Origin: Ornithinibacillus californiensis
GTDB lineage: Bacteria > Bacillota > Bacilli > Bacillales > Amphibacillaceae
Reading direction: 5' to 3'
Assembly (NCBI RefSeq): GCF_001038485.1
Contig: NZ_LDUE01000015.1
Span: forward strand, 1-64,000
Length of the DNA: 64,000 bases
In this document: positions 8,090 to 16,938 of the stretch, piece after piece
Layout: each line of letters opens with the position of its first letter
Position numbering within the stretch: position 1 is the first letter of the stretch
Made by a program: the position numbers and the translations under genes
The notes under the pieces: generated by a model
Database searches by the model: none
Told to the model about the DNA's origin: nothing
What the model saw: the letters and a program-made list of their open reading frames with translations, nothing else

Positions 8090-9358
8090 TTAATTATAAA
8101 ATTGGAATTGATTTCTTTCTTCTTTCGCTCGATATAGTGCTTGATCTGCATGATAGATTAGCGACGTGGTATCCGTTCCATGCTTAGGAAATACTGAAAT
8201 TCCTATACTCGAACTTATTTTCATTAATTTGTCGCCTATTTGATATGGCTCTTGAAAGGCTTTATGGATTCTCTCCGTAATAAGGTTAACCTCATTCTTT
8301 TCCTTAATGCCCTTTAATAGAACAAGGAACTCATCTCCCCCAACACGGCATAATTCGTCTTGTTCACGTACACTAGACTTTAACCGCTTAGAAAATTGAA
8401 CGAGTAACGAATCACCTATATCATGGCCATAGGTATCATTGATTGATTTAAATTTATCAATATCTATATATAGTATTGCTATTTCTTCTTTGTTTTCTTC
8501 CGCTATTTTCATAGAATCCTCTACGGTTCTGGTAAATAGTCTTCTATTTTTAAGCCCTGTCAATGGGTCATGATATGCCAAGTATTCTAGCTTCGATTCA
8601 TATTGCTTTTTTTCTGTAACGTCACGAATAACGATCTGAATATCACGTTTTTCTTTACTTCCGATTGGGATTACTTTTACTTCTGCATAGATCATATACC
8701 CATCTTTTCGAAGTATTCCCCCAACAACCGTTTTTGGCTTTTGAAATTCTTCTTGTTCATAGACGCCATCTATAACCTCTTGAATTTCCTCCATTTGATC
8801 GCTAGTAATGAAATCCCACATAGAATAGCCAATTACTTCTTCTACACGATCCTTACCGAATAATTTAACCCCTGTTTCATTCACGAAATCAATGATTCCA
8901 TCCCGTTGCTTAATGATAGTTTCTGGTAAATATTCGACGAGCATACGGTAACAATATTCACTTTCCTCTAATTTCCGCTGAATTGCCATTTGTTCCGTGA
9001 AATCCTTATACATCGCAACAGCAAGTACCTTTTCATTATTAATTACTCGGTAAGAAGCTAGAATATCCAGTTCATTCCCGTATTTATCTTTTCGCTTCAC
9101 AACAGAATATGGAAATTCTTTTCCTGCCTTTAGTTCATTGATAAATACTTGATGGTCTTCTTTTGACATATCGACAATAAAGGGTGGATACTCGATACCA
9201 TTTAATTCGCTTAATTTCCAGCCAAGCATATCCTCAAATGCAGGATTGCCGTACAATACAGATCCATCGTGACCTAAAGTAAATATGGCATCCGTAGTAT
9301 TTTTCCAAATTAAATCTAGAATATTGTTGTCTATTTCTTTTTCTAATGCTTTAATCAT
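8090..9358 (-). CDS. PAS-PAS-GGDEF diguanylate cyclase
   Basis: A 422-residue soluble sensor protein. Two PAS domains (about residues 10-125 and 130-250, each ending in a PAC-like VIRDVTEKK or MYKDFTEQM segment) precede a GGDEF domain at 260-420. The active site GGDEF is intact in CRVGGDEFLVLL, and the substrate-binding DIDKFKSINDTYGHDIGD is present. It should make cyclic di-GMP from GTP in response to a small ligand or redox cue. I start at the ATG at 9358, after GGTGGTGATT; an in-frame TTG lies five codons upstream. It follows an EAL-domain gene by about 45 bp in the same orientation. Confidence 0.85.
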   Translation of the reverse strand: MIKALEKEIDNNILDLIWKNTTDAIFTLGHDGSVLYGNPAFEDMLGWKLSELNGIEYPPFIVDMSKEDHQVFINELKAGKEFPYSVVKRKDKYGNELDILASYRVINNEKVLAVAMYKDFTEQMAIQRKLEESEYCYRMLVEYLPETIIKQRDGIIDFVNETGVKLFGKDRVEEVIGYSMWDFITSDQMEEIQEVIDGVYEQEEFQKPKTVVGGILRKDGYMIYAEVKVIPIGSKEKRDIQIVIRDVTEKKQYESKLEYLAYHDPLTGLKNRRLFTRTVEDSMKIAEENKEEIAILYIDIDKFKSINDTYGHDIGDSLLVQFSKRLKSSVREQDELCRVGGDEFLVLLKGIKEKNEVNLITERIHKAFQEPYQIGDKLMKISSSIGISVFPKHGTDTTSLIYHADQALYRAKEERNQFQFYN

Positions 9359-9404
9359 TCCAATCACCACCAATTATAAAGAACTTTACGCTACTGATGA
9401 ATCA

Positions 9405-10145
9405 TTAAATAACTTGTTTTGAATTAGCTAGATAATAATTAACATCCTGTGGCTTTCCTAGATGATAACCTTGGGCAAAACGAACTCCCAGTCTTTTTGC
9501 TGCTTGCAAATCCGCTTCATTTTCGATACCTTCTAAAATCAAGATCGCTTCATCATCAATAAGACGTAGCATTAGCTTTATTGCTTGTTGCTTTTTAGGT
9601 GAAATTGCTAAATCCTTTGAAAAGTACTGGTCCAGTTTGACAATATTCGGTTCCAATTCAATGACATAAGGTAGCGTTGACTCCCCTTTACCGATGTCAT
9701 CTAACGCGATTAAGAACCCTTTATTTTTAATATCTGTGACCATACTGACACACATCTGCAATTCTGCTTCTTTTCTTTCCTCTGTAATTTCGAATACAAC
9801 CGTTGCAGTGTTTGATTTCAAGTTAGATTTAAGTTGATCTAGTTTACTCAAAGATGCTGGGTTGCTGATGGTGGATGGGAGAATGTTTATGAATAAATGT
9901 AAATTATCTAAAACGTCTAACGAGTTATTGATGGTATCGAATGCTGTATGAATCGATTGCATATCTAATTCATATAACTCATTAATTTGTTTCGCATGCT
10001 TAAACATCAATTCTGGATTACTAATTTCCCTTGAGCGTAGTAGCATTTCATATCCAAAGACTTGATTCGTATCTAATTCTATAATTGGCTGTATGACATG
10101 ATAAATATCTAAGTCGTTAATCGATTCGTTTCGATATTGATTCAC
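9405..10145 (-). CDS. EAL-domain cyclic-di-GMP phosphodiesterase
   Basis: A 246-residue single-domain EAL protein. The motif residues are largely present: YEMLLRS (the EAL motif as EML), the Asn in LFINILP, Glu in VFEITEE, the DD pair in IALDDIGKGES, Lys-x-Asp in VKLDQYF, Glu in LEGIENE and the terminal QGYHLGKP. The conserved acidic metal ligands suggest an active enzyme, although DDFG reads DDIG. It is transcribed just upstream of the GGDEF gene, giving a synthesis/degradation pair. Its 5' side faces the edge of the tRNA-Arg island. Confidence 0.8.
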   Translation of the reverse strand: MNQYRNESINDLDIYHVIQPIIELDTNQVFGYEMLLRSREISNPELMFKHAKQINELYELDMQSIHTAFDTINNSLDVLDNLHLFINILPSTISNPASLSKLDQLKSNLKSNTATVVFEITEERKEAELQMCVSMVTDIKNKGFLIALDDIGKGESTLPYVIELEPNIVKLDQYFSKDLAISPKKQQAIKLMLRLIDDEAILILEGIENEADLQAAKRLGVRFAQGYHLGKPQDVNYYLANSKQVI

Positions 10146-10380
10146 TTTAGTCCATATCCTCTCATTTTAACTGTTGTAATCCATTAATCAGCGGAATAGC
10201 TGAGTAGAGAATTATAGTTATATCTATCAATCCATTAAAACTTACCTCGAATTCGAGATAATTTTATTCAAAAAAATATAAGCACTGGTGCTAAATTTAT
10301 ATTCTTAATTAAGATATTATTAATTAAATATAATTATAATGGTTATAGTGTGTATTGTCAATTGAATGATTTCAACGAAA

Positions 10381-10404
10381 AAAACCTTGCAACAGCAAGG
10401 TTTT
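10381..10404 (-). terminator. Displaced terminator of tRNA-Arg(CCU)
   Basis: The stem AAAACCTTGC / GCAAGGTTTT has loop AACA. On the minus strand it is followed by a run of seven T. It sits directly beyond the partial tRNA-Arg copy at 10407-10457. It is therefore best read as the tRNA's own terminator, separated from the intact tRNA by 6.5 kb when the island inserted. Confidence 0.8.
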
Positions 10405-10406
10405 AC

Positions 10407-10457
10407 TAATGCCCACGGCAGGATTCGAACCTGCGACACACGGTTTAGGAAACCGAT
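10407..10457 (-). repeat. attachment-site direct repeat, distal copy (partial tRNA-Arg)
   Basis: These 51 bases are identical to 16939-16989. They hold the T arm, variable loop and most of the anticodon arm of tRNA-Arg(CCU), including the TTTAGGAAACC complement of the anticodon loop. The sequence then diverges, so this is a 3' tRNA fragment and not a gene. It marks the far end of the island. Confidence 0.93.
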
Positions 10458-11495
10458 TTATACCATTCTGTCTTGTTAAGTTATATTATAAATTATTGAT
10501 ATAAAAAGGTTCTATAAGTTTTTATTTAGGTACTATTTTATCTATTTATATTTATCTGGTCTAGTTTGGCCCCATTTTGACCCCAATTATTAAAAACATA
10601 TTTTTCCTTTAAAATACTGCAAATGAACAACTATAATTCAAAATATGAAAGTTCTCCTATAAGCTACACTTTTTTATGGAGATCGTCTAAATAGTAACGT
10701 ATACCATTTCGCATACTAAATCGTGCTGTGATTCACATATAAATTCACAGTGCGATTTTATTGTTTTTTCAAGGGTTTTATTGATGGATTTGAATAATAA
10801 TTTCACACGTTCATTCATATTGACCGAAATTATTAATGTAGGGTATGTGAATTATAGTGCAAAAAGGAAATTGCAAAATCTTTTTCTTTTAATTTAGCAA
10901 TAGTGCTTAGCAAGAAGTACAGAAGAAAAAAAATAGCAGATGCACCAATGGTACTATAATAAGGATGTACGCAATATCTAAATTATGTGAGATTCTCAAA
11001 TAAACTTGAAGCAAAAGATAAGCTACTTGGTGTGGATTCATTACTTAATTATGCATTTAGCAGTTCCCTATACTTACTTCATTCAGTAGCTCATCTAAAT
11101 TATTAATGTATTCTGGCTCATAATTCTCGTTATACTTTTTAGATAAATCGAACCTAAGATTCGTGAAATTGCCTAAGACTCTGAATGTTCTTCTCAATAT
11201 CATTCTCCGCGTAGTTAAATCATTCGTATATAAAACTGTCATTACATATCCAAACCAGCTTTATTCATTTTCTTACTATGAACAAAATAAGAATAGAATT
11301 TTATATTTTGTAATGGAATCTAATATAAAAAGTTATCATTAATAGGTTGGGAAACATCGACAAATTCTGACATAAAAAAATCCACTTTTTTGTAATTTCC
11401 AGGAAATATTTCCTGTTTTTGTAATTATTTGTTGTCTCACTTTTAAAAAATGGTGGAACTTACCATATTTCTTATCAGGTTCAATAAACAGACTT
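10458..11495. other. Gene-poor decayed left part of the island
   Basis: About 1 kb with no convincing gene. It contains a segment (10450-10505) repeated imperfectly at 16061-16116. A 24-bp stretch at 10566-10589 (TTGGCCCCA...CCCCAATTA) recurs at 16637-16661. A 61-codon minus-strand frame at 11057-11242 lacks a ribosome site and any family I recognise. This looks like the remains of integration or maintenance genes. Confidence 0.5.
10718..10770 (+). terminator. Terminator-like hairpin inside the island
   Basis: AAATCGTGCTGTGA (10718-10731) pairs imperfectly with TCACAGTGCGATTT (10745-10758), followed by TATTGTTTTTT. It lies upstream of the lasso operon and would insulate it from read-through. 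Confidence 0.55.
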
Positions 11496-11524
11496 TTGAC
11501 TAATCAATGAATTTTCAATATATT
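11496..11524 (+). promoter_or_regulatory. Sigma-A-type promoter of the lasso operon
   Basis: TTGACT (11496-11501) and TATATT (11519-11524) are separated by exactly 17 bases. Transcription would begin near 11531, leaving about 40 bases of leader before the precursor's TTG start at 11572. No other promoter is evident between here and the end of the five-gene cluster. Confidence 0.75.
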
Positions 11525-11571
11525 GCAGATAGTTGGAAATTATTGTCTCTAATCAAAAGGAGGAAATTAAA

Positions 11572-11736
11572 TTGAAAAAAGTACAGAAACAACTAAAAAA
11601 ATATAGTGCTCCAACTATGATTGATTTAGGATCTGCAGTTAAGCTGACAAGAGGCGGAGGAATGAACGGCGGGGACCTTCACGGTTCAAGAGAACCAAGA
11701 ATATTACCTTTCGGTGACAATACAAAGAAAGATTAA
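11572..11736 (+). CDS. Lasso peptide precursor
   Basis: A 54-residue precursor starting at TTG 11572, eight bases after AAAAGGAGG. An upstream in-frame TTG at 11533 has no ribosome site and sits at the predicted transcription start. The leader contains the RiPP-recognition pattern YSAPTMIDLG and the conserved Thr at position -2 (KLTR before the cut). The predicted 27-residue core begins GGGMNGGD and ends DNTKKD. Gly1 and Asp8 can close an 8-membered macrolactam ring, with a 19-residue loop and tail. The next genes encode the full maturation machinery. The leader and ring fit the family rule; the exact core and product are predicted, not known. Confidence 0.85.
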   Translation: MKKVQKQLKKYSAPTMIDLGSAVKLTRGGGMNGGDLHGSREPRILPFGDNTKKD

Positions 11737-11835
11737 TAGATTACTAAAGTTTTTATAGGATTCAGGCTCTCAATACTAATAACATTGGAGATAATAATTT
11801 CTAACAATATTTTGTTATAGGAAGGCTGTCATAAT

Positions 11836-12213
11836 ATGACTTGGTTGATAAATAAAATACATAGTCTTTATCTCATTATTTTATCCATATTTATGTTAGT
11901 TATCTCATGGTTATTCTTAAGAATTTTTGGAATGAAGATATTAAAGGTTAATACAAACTTCGCTCGAAAGAATCCAAGACTTCTAGGTGATATATACAAT
12001 ACAGTATTTAATGTTAGTCAATACCTTCCACTAAGTTGTAAGTGTGTTGAAATTAGTGCTGCTGTTAAATATATTGCTTTCATATATAGACTAAATGCAA
12101 AAGTGGTTATCGGAGTTAAAAGTCCACCTTTTGTCGCTCATGCATGGATAGAATCCGGAAAATATAGTTATGGAAATGAAAATGTACCATATAAAGTGAT
12201 TGGAGAATTTTAA
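11836..12213 (+). CDS. Lasso peptide leader peptidase B2 (transglutaminase-like)
   Basis: A 125-residue B2-type protease, which cuts the leader from the precursor with help from the separate B1 protein. A hydrophobic N-terminal segment covers residues 10-32. The papain/transglutaminase-like core shows the Cys region LSCKCVEISAAVKY and the His region PFVAHAWIES. The C-terminus after the His is short and has no Asp (GNENVPYKVIGEF). The acidic member of the usual Cys-His-Asp triad would therefore have to be a Glu, or be missing. The stop is two bases before the cyclase start. Confidence 0.82.
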   Translation: MTWLINKIHSLYLIILSIFMLVISWLFLRIFGMKILKVNTNFARKNPRLLGDIYNTVFNVSQYLPLSCKCVEISAAVKYIAFIYRLNAKVVIGVKSPPFVAHAWIESGKYSYGNENVPYKVIGEF

Positions 12214-12215
12214 GA

Positions 12216-13976
12216 ATGCATATTTATAATAAGTTTAAAGTTTCCATTGGTAACTATAGCAGAATATCTAATTTTCCAATAGAAAAAGAATTTTACTTGG
12301 GAAGTTTCCCGATAAAAATAAGTCTAATTAATGAAAGTAGTTTAGCATCTAATAATAGATTTATTGTATTGGCTAGAACAATAGGAGATAAAGCTACCGA
12401 TATTTTGGAGAAAATCAGCAGTAAAGGTCTCAATGAGCTTGAAACAGTTCAAGGTAGTGTCGCTATAATCGATAAATTGGAAGGAACTATAATATTATAT
12501 AGAGATCCAACCGGAAGAATACCTTTATATTGGACTATACAAAATAATGTTTTTTATTGCTCTACTTCTCTTAAAGAAATTAAAAATCCAAATCATGATT
12601 GGAATTTAGATTATTTTTATAAATATTTGATAGGTTTAGGTTATGTGGATTCATGGGAAGATACACCTTTTGTAAATATAAATCGAGTACCAAGAGGCAA
12701 GCTTTTGACATTCAATAATGAATATAAAATTCTTTCTAAGAAGGAAGTATATTTTAAGTTAAATCTGGAATTAGAAAAGAAAAGTGAAGAAGATATTTAT
12801 AATTTATATAGAGAGAAATTAACCCAAGCAATACAAAAAACTAAAGGAGAGTCTGCTTTATTTGAAACAAGTAGTGGCTATGATTCTACTGGTCTTATAT
12901 TTGCTAATTCACCTTTAGTAACCGCGAAAGATCAGTCTTTAACTTTAACATTTATCGGTGAGGATGACATCAAGCACGAGGCAAAGAAAATTGCAGATGC
13001 TTATAATTTAACCTGGAATACTAAAAGTATTGATGACTATCTTCCACTATCTCATTTGGATTATAGCTACACATCTATTCCAGAAGAACCAACACCAGAC
13101 TACTTTTTTTACCCTTGGAGAATCGCTGTTTTCGAAAAAGCAAAAGAATTAGGTCTCAACAGTATAATTAGTGGGTATGGGGGAGATGAACTTTTAACAG
13201 GTAATCATTCATATATTTCTGATTTGCTTAGGAAATTAAGATTTACTTCTTCGTGGAAAACCTCTTTGTATTTAGCTAATGTACAGAAAAGTCGTGGATT
13301 AAATGCTTGGTGGTATTTAAAGTCATATGGTATTTACCCTTTATTAAACATTAAACAAAAATATCCCTCCCCAAAGGATTGGAATGCATCTATTCATCAA
13401 AGATTTGAGGTTCCCCCATACGTAAATGATAAAGCTGTTTTAGAGGGTATTAAAGAACATATGGAAAACACATCTAATAAACTTAAATATAAAACAAAGT
13501 ATATTACTGAGATGGCTAGAGATTTGAATATGACATTTTTACCATTTAATGTTGCAGACATTATTGGATTTGAGTATGGAATTGAACAGAACTTCCCTTA
13601 TTTAGACAAAGAATTAATTGAGTTTGTGTTAAGTCTTCCTTTTTCATTCTATACAAAAGACAACTTTGATAAAAAGTTACAAAGAAATGCGTTTAGGCAA
13701 TATTATCCAAAATACTTTCAGATAGGACAAGAGGATTTTTATAAATTTACATTTTTAGCCTTAGAAGAATATTGGAATGATATAATTTCGAATGTTGTTA
13801 ACGGTCCCTTATGTAAACTGGGAATTATATCAGAAGAGAAGGTTTTACTCTATTTAGAAAGTTGGAAATGTGGAAAAGAAGTAGGACTTACACGAGGTTT
13901 ACATGCATTAATTGGTCTTAGTTTATGGCTAAAAGATATTACAAAGAATGAGGAAAAAGTAATTGAGTATATATAA
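12216..13976 (+). CDS. Lasso peptide macrolactam synthetase C (asparagine synthetase-like)
   Basis: A 586-residue ATP-dependent cyclase that adenylates the ring Asp side chain and joins it to the core's N-terminal Gly. Residues 1-190 form the glutaminase-like domain without a catalytic Cys2. The synthetase domain follows with the ATP-binding loop SSGYDSTGL near residue 223 (a variant of SGGxDS) and ISGYGGDELLTG near 320. Codon use is strongly AT-biased. It lies between B2 and the transporter, overlapping the latter by 14 bases, so the operon is tightly coupled. Confidence 0.88.
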   Translation: MHIYNKFKVSIGNYSRISNFPIEKEFYLGSFPIKISLINESSLASNNRFIVLARTIGDKATDILEKISSKGLNELETVQGSVAIIDKLEGTIILYRDPTGRIPLYWTIQNNVFYCSTSLKEIKNPNHDWNLDYFYKYLIGLGYVDSWEDTPFVNINRVPRGKLLTFNNEYKILSKKEVYFKLNLELEKKSEEDIYNLYREKLTQAIQKTKGESALFETSSGYDSTGLIFANSPLVTAKDQSLTLTFIGEDDIKHEAKKIADAYNLTWNTKSIDDYLPLSHLDYSYTSIPEEPTPDYFFYPWRIAVFEKAKELGLNSIISGYGGDELLTGNHSYISDLLRKLRFTSSWKTSLYLANVQKSRGLNAWWYLKSYGIYPLLNIKQKYPSPKDWNASIHQRFEVPPYVNDKAVLEGIKEHMENTSNKLKYKTKYITEMARDLNMTFLPFNVADIIGFEYGIEQNFPYLDKELIEFVLSLPFSFYTKDNFDKKLQRNAFRQYYPKYFQIGQEDFYKFTFLALEEYWNDIISNVVNGPLCKLGIISEEKVLLYLESWKCGKEVGLTRGLHALIGLSLWLKDITKNEEKVIEYI

Positions 13977-15630
13977 AAGGATTATTAATCCTCTTTTCAA
14001 TGAAAAAATTCTAACAATAATGTCGGTAATAACAGGTGTTCTATCAGCTGTTTTAAACCTTTCTCGACCTATTCTTTTTGGGTTGATAGTTGATAGTTTA
14101 ATAGTGGGTAAACATGAAAGACTTGTGTACCTAATAATTATATATGCATTTTCATGGGTATTTACCTGGAGTTTATCAATTCTAGTACAGTATTTGTGTA
14201 GTAAAGTAAGTCAAAAGATACTTATGGATCTTAGAAATAAAGTATTTGCCCATTACTTAGCATTACCTTTTATTAAAGTTGAAAATATAAAACAAGGCAA
14301 GATGGAATCCATAATTATGTCAGATTTACCAGGATGGACAAATATATACGGAACTGTACTAGCTCAAGTAGTTCATTCAATAGCACAACTTATTGGTGCA
14401 GTAATTGCAATGAGTAACGTAAATGTATATTTAACAATAATAATCATCCCCTTTTTAGTGTTAAGTTTTATAATCCCGTGGTTTATGCGAAAAAAGTTAC
14501 AAAAAATTAGTTATGATACTCAAGAAAGTAAAGCTAATACATTAGAAGGACTAACAGGGATGATTCAAGGAATTCAAGACCTAATAAGCTTAAGTAAAGA
14601 AACATGGGGAAAAAAGATTTTTAAAAATTCAACTCAAAGAATTTATCATAATGAAATAAAACAGGATATTCTCTCTAGCTATTTAAGAATATCAGGATCA
14701 ATATCGGAAACGGCTGCTTATATATTAATTTTGTCAGTTGGTTCTATTTTAATTTATCATGGTGAAATTGCAATTGGTGAACTTATAACAGTCTTAGCAA
14801 CTATTGAACTGCTATTTTATCCAGTGAGAAGTGCTGGTGAGTTATTTGGTTCTATACAATATTCTATCGGTGCTGCCTCTAGAGTATGGGAATTTTTAGA
14901 CATCCCTATAAAAACTAATGATACTAACCCAACATCAAGTTTTGAATTTGAGAATGTCAACTTCAATTACTCAATAGAAAAGCAAACGTTAACTGATATC
15001 ACATTTTCTGTTAATCATGGAGAGTTAATAGTAGTGGTTGGAGAAAGCGGTTCTGGGAAATCAACATTATTAAAACTAATCGCTGGACTATATACTCCTA
15101 CAGATGGAACAATAAGATATTTTAATGATGATATTGTAGGGAAAAAAGCAGTTGTATGGCAGGAACCCTTTTTATATAACGTCCCTTTAAGAGAAAATTT
15201 AAGTTTTAATGCAAGTTTTAATGAGGGTGAAATTAACTTAAAAGTAAAAGAATTAAATCTAGATATGTTAATTAATAGCCTACCAGAAAAATATAATACG
15301 ATAGTTAGGAATAATGGTGGGAACTTTTCAGGTGGTCAAAAGAGAAGGTTAGCAATTTTAAGGGCTATCTTATTGAATCCAAATCTACTTATTTTAGATG
15401 AACCAACTGGAGGACTGGATAAAGCTAATAAAATTGTTATTAATACAGAAATTAGCAAAACGGAAAATGTTACAAGGATTGTAAGTACCCACGATTATGA
15501 TATTGCAGAAAGGGCTGATAGAGTAATAGTTCTTGCTAATGGTAAAATTGTCGAAATGGGAGAACCTAAAAAATTATTAGCTGTAAAAGGAGCCTTTTTT
15601 AAACTATTTTTTAATAACAAAGGAGATTAA
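13963..15630 (+). CDS. Lasso peptide ABC exporter D
   Basis: A 555-residue half-transporter. An N-terminal six-helix membrane domain (about 1-310) is followed by a nucleotide-binding domain with Walker A GESGSGKST near residue 355, signature FSGGQKRRLAIL, Walker B LLILDEPTGGLD and H-loop STHDYD. It starts at TTG 13963 inside the end of the cyclase gene, after GAGG. Dedicated exporters of this type secrete the mature lasso peptide and usually give self-immunity. It has no C39 peptidase domain, consistent with B1/B2 processing. Confidence 0.88.
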   Translation: MSIYKRIINPLFNEKILTIMSVITGVLSAVLNLSRPILFGLIVDSLIVGKHERLVYLIIIYAFSWVFTWSLSILVQYLCSKVSQKILMDLRNKVFAHYLALPFIKVENIKQGKMESIIMSDLPGWTNIYGTVLAQVVHSIAQLIGAVIAMSNVNVYLTIIIIPFLVLSFIIPWFMRKKLQKISYDTQESKANTLEGLTGMIQGIQDLISLSKETWGKKIFKNSTQRIYHNEIKQDILSSYLRISGSISETAAYILILSVGSILIYHGEIAIGELITVLATIELLFYPVRSAGELFGSIQYSIGAASRVWEFLDIPIKTNDTNPTSSFEFENVNFNYSIEKQTLTDITFSVNHGELIVVVGESGSGKSTLLKLIAGLYTPTDGTIRYFNDDIVGKKAVVWQEPFLYNVPLRENLSFNASFNEGEINLKVKELNLDMLINSLPEKYNTIVRNNGGNFSGGQKRRLAILRAILLNPNLLILDEPTGGLDKANKIVINTEISKTENVTRIVSTHDYDIAERADRVIVLANGKIVEMGEPKKLLAVKGAFFKLFFNNKGD

Positions 15631-15635
15631 TATTT

Positions 15636-15890
15636 ATGGATTATACAATCTCAAAAAGTATATCATTTGTAGAATCAGATAAACACTTGTTATTATTAAA
15701 TCTTAAAGATAATAGATATTATAGTTTAGATGAACTTGGTAGTATGATTCTTACAATGATACACACTGGCGAAAAACAAAATCGAATAATTAATGAAATT
15801 ATTGCAAAATATGAAGTTGATTATGATACAGCAGTACTCGATTACAACAACTTTTGTAAAGAGTTATATAGAAAGGGATTATTAGTTTAG
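15636..15890 (+). CDS. Lasso peptide recognition protein B1 (PqqD-like RRE)
   Basis: An 84-residue PqqD-fold protein. The pattern YYSLDELGSMILTMI and the terminal CKELYRKGLLV are typical of stand-alone RiPP recognition elements. B1 binds the precursor leader and delivers it to B2 and C. It follows the exporter by five bases with AAAGGAG before its ATG. Being last in the operon, after the transporter, is unusual compared with clusters where B1 and B2 are adjacent. Confidence 0.85.
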   Translation: MDYTISKSISFVESDKHLLLLNLKDNRYYSLDELGSMILTMIHTGEKQNRIINEIIAKYEVDYDTAVLDYNNFCKELYRKGLLV

Positions 15891-15973
15891 TCTCGAAAAT
15901 ACTTAAACTTAACCTATGAACATCGTACTTTTGGAATACACGGTATTTAATTCAATTACAAGACTATACTACG

Positions 15974-16007
15974 AATAAGAACTTCCGGGTAATCGGAAGT
16001 TCTTATT
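15974..16007 (+). terminator. Hairpin downstream of the lasso operon
   Basis: AATAAGAACTTCCG (15974-15987) and CGGAAGTTCTTATT (15994-16007) form a perfect 14-bp stem, followed by a weak ATTATTCC tract. It probably ends the operon. Confidence 0.65.
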
Positions 16008-16060
16008 ATTCCATCGAATATTAACATTAAAATTTGTCAATGCCTATAAAATAAATGAGC

Positions 16061-16116
16061 AAACCGTTTTATACAAGTTGGTACTGTTAAGTTATACTAT
16101 ATATCATTGAAATAAA
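16061..16116. repeat. Degenerate copy of the att-proximal sequence
   Basis: This stretch aligns with 10450-10505, the sequence just inside the left attachment repeat. Shared blocks are AAACCG at the tRNA end, TGTTAAGTTATA, ATTGA and ATAAAA. It retains only the last bases of the tRNA identity. It could be a second, older attachment site or an integrase arm-binding region. Confidence 0.5.
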
Positions 16117-16697
16117 ATTACAATCTCCTTCAACATCCACTCCTTCCACCCATTAGAGCAGGTGTCTAAAAGGGAAGGAAGGCCCCACTAGTCAACTATT
16201 TCATGATCTAGACTTAGATTAACTAATACCTACTAACACAATTGGAATGTTTTTACTTTTAACATTTTTGCATTTAGTAACGTTAACCGATTTTAATGAA
16301 TTTATATATTAGGTTGTTAATTTTACACACAATTCATGATAGTAATGTATGATGCTATTTTCATTTTGTTATTTATCACCTCATACTAATCTCAGAAGGT
16401 CTAATAAGATATAGACCTCCCGACTTCTTAACTATCCATCGCTATTTCTAATTGCATAATTGACATCAAACAATCTAACCTTCCCAATGTCATTATTAAT
16501 GACTTGTACTCCTGGTTTTTATAGTAGAGTAAATATTTTGATAATATAAAAGCAACTGACTAATTTCAGCTGCTTTCGCATTTTGTATTTACTTGGTTAA
16601 GTGAAATTAGGTTGATTTTTTCTCTTAAAGTTCTAATTGGCCCCAATTTAACCCCCAATTAGGAAAAATATTTATTTACTACTTATAAAAAAACAAA
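16117..16697. other. Gene-poor right part of the island
   Basis: About 580 bp without a recognisable gene. Visible items are a hairpin AGGTCTA/TAGACCT near 16397-16420, a hairpin with arms AAAGCAACTG and CAGCTGCTTT near 16550-16578, and the TTGGCCCCA...CCCCAATTA motif at 16637-16661 that is also present near the left end of the island. Confidence 0.5.
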
Positions 16698-16935
16698 GAG
16701 GTTGGGACATAACTCAATCAAGGGTAATAAAAGGCGAACAAACACTAGATTAGCCCCGGAAATATACGGAGACTCCTGTGGGAGGATAGGCTTCGGTGAG
16801 ACCCCGCAAGAGCGATAGCTCTGAGGAGGCTCACCAGCCGCCCACGGAAAGCGAAGTATATTTCCGGGGCGAGTTATATGCACTAACCAAAATGTTCGGT
16901 TTTACCTTTGATAGAAATACTTTTGTCCCAACCTC
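16698..16935 (+). repeat. Palindromic intergenic repeat, copy 2 (long form with outer arms)
   Basis: The inner palindrome spans 16754-16869 with terminal stem CCCCGGAAATATAC / GTATATTTCCGGGG. Outside it the palindrome continues to a second pair of ends, GAGGTTGGGACA at 16698 and TGTCCCAACCTC ending at 16935, with partial matching in between. The element ends four bases before the 51-bp att repeat, so it was inside or at the island border. This form shows how the shorter copies could be cores of a larger inverted-repeat unit. Confidence 0.88.
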
Positions 16936-16938
16936 AAA

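Noticed and set aside
10407-10480. A second tRNA-Arg gene
   Set aside because: Identity to the intact tRNA stops in the anticodon arm; no D arm or 5' acceptor strand follows.
11057-11242. 61-aa protein on the minus strand in the island
   Set aside because: No ribosome site, no recognisable family, and AT-rich surroundings full of chance frames.
11533-11571. Longer lasso precursor starting at TTG 11533
   Set aside because: No ribosome site precedes it and it lies at the predicted transcription start; TTG 11572 has AAAAGGAGG at ideal spacing and gives a normal leader.
10458-16938. An intact integrase or toxin-antitoxin gene in the island
   Set aside because: I looked for integrase motifs and for paired small genes and saw only short remnants.
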